From ENR-C587 sp942493235 (GTDB lineage Bacteria > Bacteroidota > Ignavibacteria > Kapaibacteriales > UBA2268), in NCBI GenBank assembly GCA_942493235.1, contig OW818676.1, positions 1,984,001 through 2,048,000 of the forward strand: a DNA stretch of 64,000 bases, in the 5' to 3' direction. The position numbers and the translations under genes were made by a program. Shown in pieces: positions 47,338 to 54,915 of this stretch; the stretch's first letter is position 1; the number at the start of each line of letters is the position of its first letter. Below the pieces are notes generated by a model. The model saw only the letters and a program-made list of their open reading frames with translations, did no database searches and was not told the DNA's origin.

Positions 47338-48168
47338 ATGATATTTAATAAAAGAAATTTATTAGTCGGATCGGTTTTATTTTTAGTGCTTTTTTATTAT
47401 AGTGCTTGGGCTGATAACATAATTAGTGTAAAAGACACTTTAATCCCTCGCGGAGAGATATATTCTATTCCGGTAAATGTTAATATTGAAGCAGCTCAAA
47501 TTGATTCTATCGAATTTGAATTTGAATTTAATCCATTTGTAATTGATATAAAATCTGCAATTATAAATCCGGATATTGTGATTTCAGTCCCCGAAATTTC
47601 CTATTATTCGAATCTTACTTCTCTAATCGGGAAATTTACCGTAAAAATAAAGAATATAAGTAATACATCTTTTAATGATGATTTATTTTATTTGAATATT
47701 GAGGGCTTAGTATCATCAGATTCCATAAGCCCGTTGAAAATTAATAAGTTTTGGATAAATCAGATTATTACTGATTATACTGCCAATAATGCCATAATAA
47801 ATGTTCCCGGAGAAGCAATTTTGCAGAATTATCCCGAGGGATTGTTTATGAATTATCCGAATCCTTTTAGGGGTTCAACTACCTTTACTTTCAATATAGA
47901 AAAGAAAACAACTGCTAAGTTTGAATTATATAACTCTTTAGGTATTAATGTATTTGACGAATCGGATATATTATCGCGATTAAGAATAATGAGAATTATC
48001 ACTGGTGGTCCTATCCAAGAGATAGAAGATCTAACTCAAGAGCTTGAGCCCGGCAAGTATTATTTAGTATTTAGAGCTGACGAGACAATTCTGGCAAGCA
48101 GTCATTTGATAATGGTTATGAAGACCAAAAATGATTCATATTCCAAAAGTTTTCTATTTTTGAAATAA
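47338..48168 (+). CDS. Secreted cohesin-like protein with T9SS-type C-terminal domain
   Basis: After a signal peptide (ending YYSAWA), residues ~28-150 form a cohesin-like beta-sandwich with DTLIPRGEIYSIPVNVN, DSIEFEFEFNPFVIDI and LIGKFTVKIKNI. From ~165 the sequence becomes a T9SS sorting domain: EGLFMNYPNPFRGSTTFTFN and AKFELYNSLGINVFD, ending HLIMVMK plus a short extra tail. The ATG at 47338 is preferred to the TTG one codon earlier. It sits 40 bases before the next IgGFc-like gene, so it probably is in one operon with it and could act as a surface-docked partner. Confidence 0.75.
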   Translation: MIFNKRNLLVGSVLFLVLFYYSAWADNIISVKDTLIPRGEIYSIPVNVNIEAAQIDSIEFEFEFNPFVIDIKSAIINPDIVISVPEISYYSNLTSLIGKFTVKIKNISNTSFNDDLFYLNIEGLVSSDSISPLKINKFWINQIITDYTANNAIINVPGEAILQNYPEGLFMNYPNPFRGSTTFTFNIEKKTTAKFELYNSLGINVFDESDILSRLRIMRIITGGPIQEIEDLTQELEPGKYYLVFRADETILASSHLIMVMKTKNDSYSKSFLFLK

Positions 48169-48207
48169 CATTTATTAAAGATAATTATTAAAGAAAATTA
48201 TTAAAAG

Positions 48208-50583
48208 ATGAAAATTCTACAAATATTATTTATATTATTTTCGGGCATAGTATTATTGCCAATGGATTCGTATTCTCAAAAGGATTCTGCCGATATTTTA
48301 AGCACAAAGATTAAGTATATGAATCCCGAGGGCAATGAATTTTGGTTATGCTTTCAGAAGAATTTCAAAGAACCAAAGAAAAAAAGTGATTCAGAAAATC
48401 AGCTTTTCCTTGAGCTGTTCATTACCGGAGACAAAGATGCTAATGTAGCAATCGAAATAGAAGCTTTGGACTATAAAACCAGTTTTTTTGTTCCCGGCGG
48501 AACAGTAAAAAATGTTAAAATACCATCTGAAGCACAAGTATTAAGTGAAGAAATTATTGAGCGTCTTGCCGTGCATGTAGTCTCTGATAATGCAATTTCA
48601 GTCTATGGTCTTAACCGTAGAAAGCAGACTACTGATACATATTTGGGGCTTCCGACCAAAGTGTTGGGTAATGAATACCGCGTTATGTGCTATACTGTTT
48701 CAGAAGGGTTGATGCCACAATTTGCTATAATTGCCACCGAAGATAATACCGAAGTTACGATTACCCCATCAGTAAATACTACTAAACACCCTGCAAATAT
48801 CTCTTATAAAGTAAATATGAAAAAAGGTGATGTTTATCAGGTAGTTGCAAATTTTGAGATGAAAAGCTCTTGTGATTTAACCGGTTCTATTGTAAAAGCC
48901 AATAAAGATATTGCCGTATTCAGTGGGCACCAATGTGCTTATGTTACGCCGAGAGTAATCGCCTGCAACCACTTAACCGAGCAGATGCCGCCACTTAATT
49001 CATGGGGCAAGCATTTCTATATCGGAATGATGAAACGCCGTTCAATATACACTTATCGCATACTTGCAAATGAAAATGATACTAAGATATTCGAAGATAA
49101 TAAATTAATTAAAATATTGAATGGCGGAGAATATTTTGAGTCTAATTCAAGGAAGAATATTCAAATTACTGCTTCAAAGCCGGTATTAGTTGCTCAATAT
49201 TCTCAGGGATTTCGTAACGGCGATTCTATCGGCGACCCTATGATGCTAATGATTAGTCCTACTCAACAATTTTTAAAGCATTATAGATTTGCTACTCCGA
49301 TTAATGGCTCGTGGAGACACTACGTCAATGTGGTAGTACCTACTAAAGCAATTAATACTATCAGAGTAGATAGTGCAAAAGTTGATTCTTCTGCTTTTGA
49401 AACTCTTGGAATAAGTCGTTATTCTATTGGTTCGATTGAAATCCCATTCGGACCTCATACTATTGAGGCAGATTTGCCTTTCGGAATGTATTCGTACGGC
49501 TTCGGATATGAAGCCGATGCATTCGATGCTTATGGTACTATGGGCGGTCAGTCATTTGTTGAAATTGATGAGACGCTTGACACTCTGCCTCCGATGGCTG
49601 AAGAAAAAATTTCTAACGATATGATAACCGTTATTGCTCGCGATGATAGAATAGACGATACCGGACTTAAAAGGATTGATGTTGACTTTTCTCAAGGTAT
49701 AAAGTTTGAAATTCCGAAAATTGAAGAAGGCACTTCTCAGGTTTTGTTTACTATTAAACCGGAAAATTCTTTATCACAAGGGAAAGCAATTATTACAATC
49801 GGCGATGCCTCTGCCAATACTGTGCAATACACAGTTTGCTATGTATTTGACCCCAAAACTGAAAGAAATGTATTCCTGTTTTCGCAAGGTGAAATTGAGG
49901 AATGCAAACCTGACCCGGGATTTCAATTAGGAATATTCGGCAAATATTCATTTGATTCACATTTGCTTGATTTTAATAATAGTGCTGGATATGATTTTAA
50001 AGGCAGTTTTGATTCTAAGCTTGCTAAAGATTTTAATTTCGGTTTGTATTTCGGAAGGAGATTTTGGGATCAAATTAACCTATCGGCTCGTTTATCGTTT
50101 GAAAAATACTCCGGTGTATTTACTGCAATCGGTCAGATAGACAGCATAAGAGATGAAAATTCTATGCAACTAAAGCCATATCAACAGTCTAAAACATTAG
50201 AATTAGACGGTATAAATATGCACTTAAATTTAATGGCTGAATACTATATGACTAATATTTTCTATTTATGTGGCGGATTAGATTTTGCTCTCAATTTATC
50301 TGATGCCGTTATAATTAAAGATAATATTTTACAGCCTGAAGATTATACTTTTACCGATGGTACTACATCGCATAAGGCAGTCGATGCACCTGATAATTTA
50401 TCAAGTATCTCAAGTCTTAGATTGTTAGTAAATCTTGGCTGCGGTATTAATTTCCCGATTATTACTTCTGTATCGGGCTTTTCTGAATTGAATATCGGAC
50501 TGCCGATAAATTCTATAATAAATGATGACTCTTGGTATTTATTCAGATTTTCAATTCTTGCCGGCATAAAGTATAGATTTTAA
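48208..50583 (+). CDS. IgGFc-binding-like domain fused to an outer-membrane beta-barrel
   Basis: The 791-residue protein has a signal peptide (ending SYSQ). A domain homologous to the one at 41776 spans ~35-460: EFWLCFQKNFKEP, IIATEDNTEVTITPS, GSIVKANKDIAVFSGHQ and TEQMPPLNSWGKHFY. A short linker follows, then a C-terminal barrel at ~565-791 with GFQLGIFGKYSFDSHLLDF, NFGLYFGRRFWDQINLSARL and the final FSILAGIKYRF, an outer-membrane insertion signature ending in Phe. So the same exported domain that is T9SS-anchored in the neighbour is here anchored directly in the outer membrane. It begins 40 bases after the cohesin-like gene, and CcmB follows 17 bases after its stop. Confidence 0.78.
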   Translation: MKILQILFILFSGIVLLPMDSYSQKDSADILSTKIKYMNPEGNEFWLCFQKNFKEPKKKSDSENQLFLELFITGDKDANVAIEIEALDYKTSFFVPGGTVKNVKIPSEAQVLSEEIIERLAVHVVSDNAISVYGLNRRKQTTDTYLGLPTKVLGNEYRVMCYTVSEGLMPQFAIIATEDNTEVTITPSVNTTKHPANISYKVNMKKGDVYQVVANFEMKSSCDLTGSIVKANKDIAVFSGHQCAYVTPRVIACNHLTEQMPPLNSWGKHFYIGMMKRRSIYTYRILANENDTKIFEDNKLIKILNGGEYFESNSRKNIQITASKPVLVAQYSQGFRNGDSIGDPMMLMISPTQQFLKHYRFATPINGSWRHYVNVVVPTKAINTIRVDSAKVDSSAFETLGISRYSIGSIEIPFGPHTIEADLPFGMYSYGFGYEADAFDAYGTMGGQSFVEIDETLDTLPPMAEEKISNDMITVIARDDRIDDTGLKRIDVDFSQGIKFEIPKIEEGTSQVLFTIKPENSLSQGKAIITIGDASANTVQYTVCYVFDPKTERNVFLFSQGEIEECKPDPGFQLGIFGKYSFDSHLLDFNNSAGYDFKGSFDSKLAKDFNFGLYFGRRFWDQINLSARLSFEKYSGVFTAIGQIDSIRDENSMQLKPYQQSKTLELDGINMHLNLMAEYYMTNIFYLCGGLDFALNLSDAVIIKDNILQPEDYTFTDGTTSHKAVDAPDNLSSISSLRLLVNLGCGINFPIITSVSGFSELNIGLPINSIINDDSWYLFRFSILAGIKYRF

Positions 50584-50599
50584 CGAAATCAGATAAATA

Positions 50600-51271
50600 A
50601 TGAATAGTATAAATTCAATCATTGCGGTTATTTCAAAAGAGATAAAGACCGAATTCCGAACTAAATATTCGAGTTCAGCATTATTACTATTTATACTTAC
50701 TTCCCTTTCGATTATTATGTTCAGCTTAAACGGGATTGAACTTTCAGATGAGTTGGTTGCAGGACTTTATTGGATATTAATATTTTTTGGTTCTATGACC
50801 GGATTATCAAAATCATTTGTAATTGAAGAAGAAAAGTCAACCTCTATGCTTTTGAAAATGAATTCTTCGCCTATCTCAATATATATTGGCAAATTGTTGT
50901 TTAATCTCTTAAATAGCTTAATAATCAATTATTTTACTGCATTTCTATTATTAATGTTTATCAGTGAATCCGGTACTAAATCTCCGTTTATATTTTTTAT
51001 TATTATATTAGTATTTAGCGTTGTGATTTCTGCCTCTACAACAATTATTTCTGCAATTATATCTAAAGCAAATGCTAAGGGAGCTATATTTTCTGTATTA
51101 TCATTCCCGATATTATTGCCGATAATTATTACAGGAATTGATATAACTATAGCGTCAATTGTCGGAACTACATTCGTCGCTATTCAAAATGATATTATCT
51201 TTCTTTTAGCTTACGGAGGAGTGTTAATCACTGCTTCGATTATACTTTTTGAAATAGTATGGCGTGATTAA
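50600..51271 (+). CDS. ccmB: Heme-exporter-type ABC permease CcmB
   Basis: The 223-residue membrane protein begins with the cytoplasmic coupling segment AVISKEIKTEFRTKYSSSAL and has about six helices. It carries the CcmB signature EEEKSTSMLLKMNSSPISIYIGK in the first cytoplasmic loop (shown here in part: EEEKSTSMLLK, then SPISIYIGK) and NAKGAIFSVLSFPILLPIII later. CcmB works with CcmA (ATPase), CcmC and CcmD to load heme on CcmE for cytochrome c maturation. No ccmA/C/E gene is adjacent here, so the operon is split or only ccmB is at this site. It converges with queC at 51274, two bases away. Confidence 0.85.
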   Translation: MNSINSIIAVISKEIKTEFRTKYSSSALLLFILTSLSIIMFSLNGIELSDELVAGLYWILIFFGSMTGLSKSFVIEEEKSTSMLLKMNSSPISIYIGKLLFNLLNSLIINYFTAFLLLMFISESGTKSPFIFFIIILVFSVVISASTTIISAIISKANAKGAIFSVLSFPILLPIIITGIDITIASIVGTTFVAIQNDIIFLLAYGGVLITASIILFEIVWRD

Positions 51272-51273
51272 TC

Positions 51274-51972
51274 CTAAATTTGATACAATATAGGGTCATT
51301 AGCTCCGGCTGATTCAAAGCCTTTTAATCTTAATAAGCAGGAGTCACAGGTGCCACAGGCAGCTTTTTCAGACTTATAACAGCTCCATGTATAATTAAAA
51401 GGCACTTTGAGTTCGATTCCCTTTTTAACAATTTCGGCTTTTGTGTAGTCTATGATTGGCGTTACAATTGTAATTTGAGTTTCGGGTTTGGTGCCGTAAT
51501 TAATTACCATTTGGAAAGCATCAAAAAATGATTTTCTGCAATCGGGGTATCCGCTAAAATCCACTTGAGTAGCACCGATAAATAATGCCTTAGCTCCGAT
51601 TACTTCTGCCCACGATGTGGCTATAGCTAGTATATTTGCATTTCTAAAAGGCACATAAGAGTTTGGAATTTCAGACTTATCCAAACTCCCGACTTCAATT
51701 TCCATACGATTATCAGTAAGGCTTGAGCCGCCGATTTGAGATAAATGATTAATATCTACTACTAATTTTTTTTCAATATTATAATGTTTGCAAATATTTT
51801 GAAAGCAAATAAGCTCTTTATTTTGCGTCTTTTGACCATAATTTAAGTGCAATGCTGCTACTTCAAATCCTTGTTCTATAGCGATGGCAGTACAAACTGC
51901 CGAATCCATCCCACCTGATAATAATACTACAGCAATTTCTTTTCCCATTAAACTTCCGAATTGTTTTTTCAT
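51274..51972 (-). CDS. queC: 7-cyano-7-deazaguanine synthase QueC
   Basis: The 232-residue protein has the PP-loop AVVLLSGGMDSAVCTAIA, LHLNYGQKTQNKELICFQ, and the C-terminal zinc site CYKSEKAACGTCDSCLLRLKG. QueC converts 7-carboxy-7-deazaguanine to preQ0 with ATP and ammonia in queuosine synthesis. The start at 51972 is ATG; a second Met is eight residues in. The other que genes are absent. It is the third leftward gene after nuoA-nuoB, 177 bases away, with a perfect 30-bp palindrome between them. Confidence 0.95.
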   Translation of the reverse strand: MKKQFGSLMGKEIAVVLLSGGMDSAVCTAIAIEQGFEVAALHLNYGQKTQNKELICFQNICKHYNIEKKLVVDINHLSQIGGSSLTDNRMEIEVGSLDKSEIPNSYVPFRNANILAIATSWAEVIGAKALFIGATQVDFSGYPDCRKSFFDAFQMVINYGTKPETQITIVTPIIDYTKAEIVKKGIELKVPFNYTWSCYKSEKAACGTCDSCLLRLKGFESAGANDPILYQI

Positions 51973-52022
51973 TAATGATTTACTATAAATTCAAACATAA
52001 AATCTTTGTTTTTTAATTATAC

Positions 52023-52037
52023 ATTCTGAGTCAGAAT
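52023..52037. promoter_or_regulatory. 15-bp palindrome upstream of queC
   Basis: ATTCTGAGTCAGAAT is a perfect 7-1-7 inverted repeat, 51 bases upstream of the queC start on the minus strand. Operator-like, but unlinked to any known factor. Confidence 0.35.
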
Positions 52038-52086
52038 CTAATACTCAATTTGTAAAGTATATTTATATAATTGCAATCAAGAATAG

Positions 52087-52116
52087 CGAAAATATTCAAT
52101 ATATTGAATATTTTCG
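52087..52116. promoter_or_regulatory. Perfect 30-bp AT-rich palindrome between nuoB and queC
   Basis: CGAAAATATTCAATA is followed directly by its complement, and TATTTTTATG comes next on the plus strand. It lies after the nuoB stop. A minus-strand terminator needs a T-run on the other side (CTATTCTTG), which is poor, so it may be a weak terminator, an operator, or both. Confidence 0.5.
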
Positions 52117-52149
52117 TATTTTTATGAAATATAAAAACAAAATATAATT

Positions 52150-52689
52150 CTAAATATTCTCAAATCTACCCTGAGTAGGGGTAGGGGAGACATCTTTCCC
52201 TAAGTTAATTAGGGCAGGTTTATATTGTCTGCTGCCAGCCATATTCTGAATATCCATCAATGCTTGAATTAATGCTTCTGGCCTCGGAGGGCAACCCGAT
52301 ACATATACATCAACAGGCAGGAATTGGTCTATCCCTTGCACTACCGAATATGAACGGAACATGCCACCGGTAGAAGCACAAACTCCCATACTCAAAACCC
52401 ATTTAGGGTCTGGCATTTGGTCATATATTTTCCTAACTATAGATGCCATTTTATAAGTTACTGTGCCGGCAACTAACAAAATATCGGATTGTCTCGGAGT
52501 CATTCTAAAAACTTCCGAACCGAAACGAGCTACATCAAATCTCGGTGAAGCAAATGCCATCATTTCGATTGCACAGCACGATATTCCAAGTGGCATTGGC
52601 CACATTGAATTTTTTTGAGCCCAACGTAATACAGCATCTATACTTGTGGTTAAAAAACCTTCTTTCTCGACTGTCTGAATTAATCCCAT
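52150..52689 (-). CDS. nuoB: NADH-quinone oxidoreductase subunit B
   Basis: The 179-residue subunit carries all four N2 [4Fe-4S] ligands: adjacent Cys38-Cys39 in GISCCAIEMM, Cys104 in SMGVCASTGGM and Cys133 in VSGCPPRPEAL. It transfers electrons from the N-module clusters to quinone within Complex I. Its ATG overlaps the nuoA stop region by 10 bases. The nuo operon normally continues with nuoC/D, but here nuoB is followed by a palindrome and queC, so Complex I genes are split between loci. Length and motifs are complete. Confidence 0.96.
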   Translation of the reverse strand: MGLIQTVEKEGFLTTSIDAVLRWAQKNSMWPMPLGISCCAIEMMAFASPRFDVARFGSEVFRMTPRQSDILLVAGTVTYKMASIVRKIYDQMPDPKWVLSMGVCASTGGMFRSYSVVQGIDQFLPVDVYVSGCPPRPEALIQALMDIQNMAGSRQYKPALINLGKDVSPTPTQGRFENI

Positions 52690-53048
52690 TCAAATCCACC
52701 TTTTCTTTTTTCGTAAAAGTATCCCAATAATAATACAAAGATAAAAATACTCATAGCAATAATTCCAGGCAAACCCATTTGTTTAAATTGTACTGCAAAT
52801 GGATAAAGAAATACTACTTCAATATCGAAAATTATAAAGCTAACTGCTACCATATAAAATTTTACCGAAAATCTGTCTCTGGCTGTTCCATAAGGCACCA
52901 TACCGCTTTCGTAAGTAGTGGATTTACCTTTTGTAGAACGCTTAGCTCCAAGAAATTCAGATAAATACATAAATAATACTCCAAAGCCGAAGCCGAATAT
53001 TATAGTTAATATCAATGGAAAATAATCAATCAACATACTATACACCAT
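52680..53048 (-). CDS. nuoA: NADH-quinone oxidoreductase subunit A
   Basis: The 122-residue membrane subunit has three helices (~7-29, 60-83, 89-110), the conserved loop YESGMVPYGTARDRFSVKFYMVAVSFIIFDIEVV (seen as YESGMVPYGTARDRF and FIIFDIEVVFLYP), and a short C-terminal end. This loop contacts the quinone channel in Complex I. It overlaps nuoB by 10 bases, the usual nuoAB coupling. It is the first gene of the leftward group; the repeat array lies upstream. Confidence 0.95.
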   Translation of the reverse strand: MVYSMLIDYFPLILTIIFGFGFGVLFMYLSEFLGAKRSTKGKSTTYESGMVPYGTARDRFSVKFYMVAVSFIIFDIEVVFLYPFAVQFKQMGLPGIIAMSIFIFVLLLGYFYEKRKGGFEWD

Positions 53049-53985
53049 AAATAATAATTGATATTTTGCAATAACGTAAAATGTTTGGATATATTATAAA
53101 AATAATCAGAGGGTATCATAATTATTAAGGTGAGGGTTGATTCAATTACGAATTTCAAATTACCAATTACGATGTACATAAGATATGCCATTTCCAATTC
53201 CTATCCCCGAACCCCCAAAAAGAACCACCCCGTCATCGCTTCGCGATGCCACCCCTCATTGAGGGGAATTTTAAGATTAGTTGCGAAACAGCTTTATTAC
53301 CGATGTTCAACAGCTAACGCTGTTGTAAGAAAAGAACTTTTTCACACTATGCTTTCTACTTCCAACTTCCTACTTTAAAACTTTCAACTTTATAACTTTA
53401 CAAACTTCCCCCAAAAAGAACCACCCTGTCATCGCTTCGCGATGCCACCCCTCATTGAGGGGAATTTTAAGATTAGTTGCGAAACAGCTTTATTACCGAT
53501 GTTCAACAGCTAACGCTGTTGGAAGAAAAGAACAAATTCTAAATTCCTATCCCCGAACCCCGAACCCCGAATTAAGAACCACCCCGCCATCGCTTCGCGA
53601 TGCCACCCCTCCAATTGGAGGGGAATTTTAAGATTAGTTGCGAAACAGCTTTATTACCGATGTTCAACAGCTAACGCTGTTGGAAGAAGAATCCATACAT
53701 GCTCTTCAAGCCCTCTCCTTCGGAGAGGTTTTGGGTGAGGTTGAAAGAATTTTCAGCTTCCAGCCGCACAACGCAGAGCATAGTGCGGAGACGTGCAAAT
53801 TCCTACTTCCTAATTTCCACTTCCTACTATAAAACTTTCCACTTTCAACTTTATAACTTTATAACTTCCGCAGCCCCCGAACCCCGTTTACTATCTATTT
53901 ATTTAAATAATTTTAAAAAAAAGCTTGACATTGAATAAAAAATTTCGTAAATTGCTATTGCGTATGTAGTAAGAAAGTAAATTTT
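53049..53985. repeat. 0.9-kb gene-free region with a three-copy GC-rich repeat array
   Basis: A ~110-bp unit starting AGAACCACCC begins at 53221, 53417 and 53575. Each carries a hairpin CATCGCTTCGCGATG, CCCCTCATTGAGGGG or CCCCTCCAATTGGAGGGG, then TTAGTTGCGAAACAGCTTTA and CGATGTTCAACAGCTAACGC. Units are joined by AT-rich text and CCCCGAA tracts. A single diverged copy of the 19.8-kb tandem unit (GCACAACGCAGAGCATAGTG) is at about 53764. None of the frames here looks coding. Confidence 0.8.
53925..53954 (+). promoter_or_regulatory. Possible promoter for the YD-like lipoprotein
   Basis: TTGACA (53925-53930) and TAAATTG (53948-53954), 17 bases apart, lie ~30 bases upstream of the ATG. The match is partial to both sigma-70 and Bacteroidota patterns. 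Confidence 0.3.
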
Positions 53986-54729
53986 ATGTTAAGATTACTT
54001 GTTAGATTTAGAGTATTTATTGCCACAGTGCTGATTTTATCGGCTTGTAGTGATATTGAGAATTCTGTAAATCCTACTCATCAGCAAGTTAAATCCGAAA
54101 TAAAATGGAAATGCGATAATAACGGCAATAAATTATACAAAATATACTACAAAGAATTCGACAACACCGGCAATGTTATTAAAATAACTGAATACGATAA
54201 AAATGGTAGTATTCTCTCTTGTAAATTAGTTAGTTATCAAGATAAAACCAGCAAAGAGACTGTTAATTACTTCAATAAAATCGGCTCAATTGATTCTACT
54301 GTTGTTACAAATAACTTATACGACAGTAAAGGCAATTTGGTAGATAAAAATTCTTGTACTTCCGAAGGCGATACATTAATCTCATACAGTTATAAATATG
54401 ACGATGCGGGTAAATTGATTTATTCACTTGGCAAAGTTAAAGCTTCTATCGGGTTCACTTCAATTGAAATCAAGTATGCATATAATGATAACGGTTCTCT
54501 TAAAGAAAGAATTCAGTCTGATGCTAAAAGCGGAAATTTTCAGAAAAAAGACAATTTCAATTATAAGCCGGACAATAAAACTATTGAGAAAATCACTACG
54601 AATTCCGACGGTTCAGAGAATATTTATACTTATATTTATAATAATTTAGGACTTATTTATAAAGAAGTTGAAACTGATTCAAGTGTAAAAATTATTAATC
54701 TGTTTATCTTTGATTATATGTATTTCTAA
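53986..54729 (+). CDS. Lipoprotein with YD/MORN-like repeats
   Basis: The 247-residue protein has a lipoprotein signal (FIATVLILSAC, Cys22). The rest is short beta-hairpin repeats resembling YD/Rhs units: KLYKIYYKEFDNTGNVIKI, YDKNGSILSCKLVSYQDK, LYDSKGNLVDKNS, YSYKYDDAGKLIYSLG and KYAYNDNGSLKERI. Such repeats form extended beta-structures in the periplasm or at the surface. No enzymatic motif is visible. The gene stands alone between the repeat array and secDF. It is not an Rhs toxin, as there is no core or C-terminal toxin domain. Confidence 0.75.
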   Translation: MLRLLVRFRVFIATVLILSACSDIENSVNPTHQQVKSEIKWKCDNNGNKLYKIYYKEFDNTGNVIKITEYDKNGSILSCKLVSYQDKTSKETVNYFNKIGSIDSTVVTNNLYDSKGNLVDKNSCTSEGDTLISYSYKYDDAGKLIYSLGKVKASIGFTSIEIKYAYNDNGSLKERIQSDAKSGNFQKKDNFNYKPDNKTIEKITTNSDGSENIYTYIYNNLGLIYKEVETDSSVKIINLFIFDYMYF

Positions 54730-54904
54730 TTCCTCCCCATTTCTAATCTAATCTGAAAATTATACAAATATTTTCCATCTTTTGGATATTTGCTAATTAA
54801 GTTAAAAATCTTTTTTTGTTTGTCAATCTATTAAGTTATCAATGTATATAAGTTATGAATGTAATAAATAGTTAATTATAATTGTTATTTTTTATATTAT
54901 TTTT

Positions 54905-54910
54905 GGAGGT
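54905..54910 (+). promoter_or_regulatory. Strong ribosome binding site before secD
   Basis: GGAGGT lies five bases before a TTG start (54916), and it supports using TTG as start. Most other genes in the window lack such a strong site. Confidence 0.75.
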
Positions 54911-54915
54911 ATTAA

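Noticed and set aside
51973..52086. preQ1 riboswitch before queC
   Set aside because: I saw no compact C-rich hairpin with the A-rich tail near the start; only palindromes that do not fit the class.
53221..53690. CRISPR array
   Set aside because: Repeats are ~110 bp and nearly contiguous with low-complexity joints; no 25-40 bp repeats with unique spacers and no cas genes.
53130..53938. Three plus-strand frames of 64-82 residues in the repeat array
   Set aside because: They translate the GC-rich repeats and share repeat-derived peptides; no coding character.
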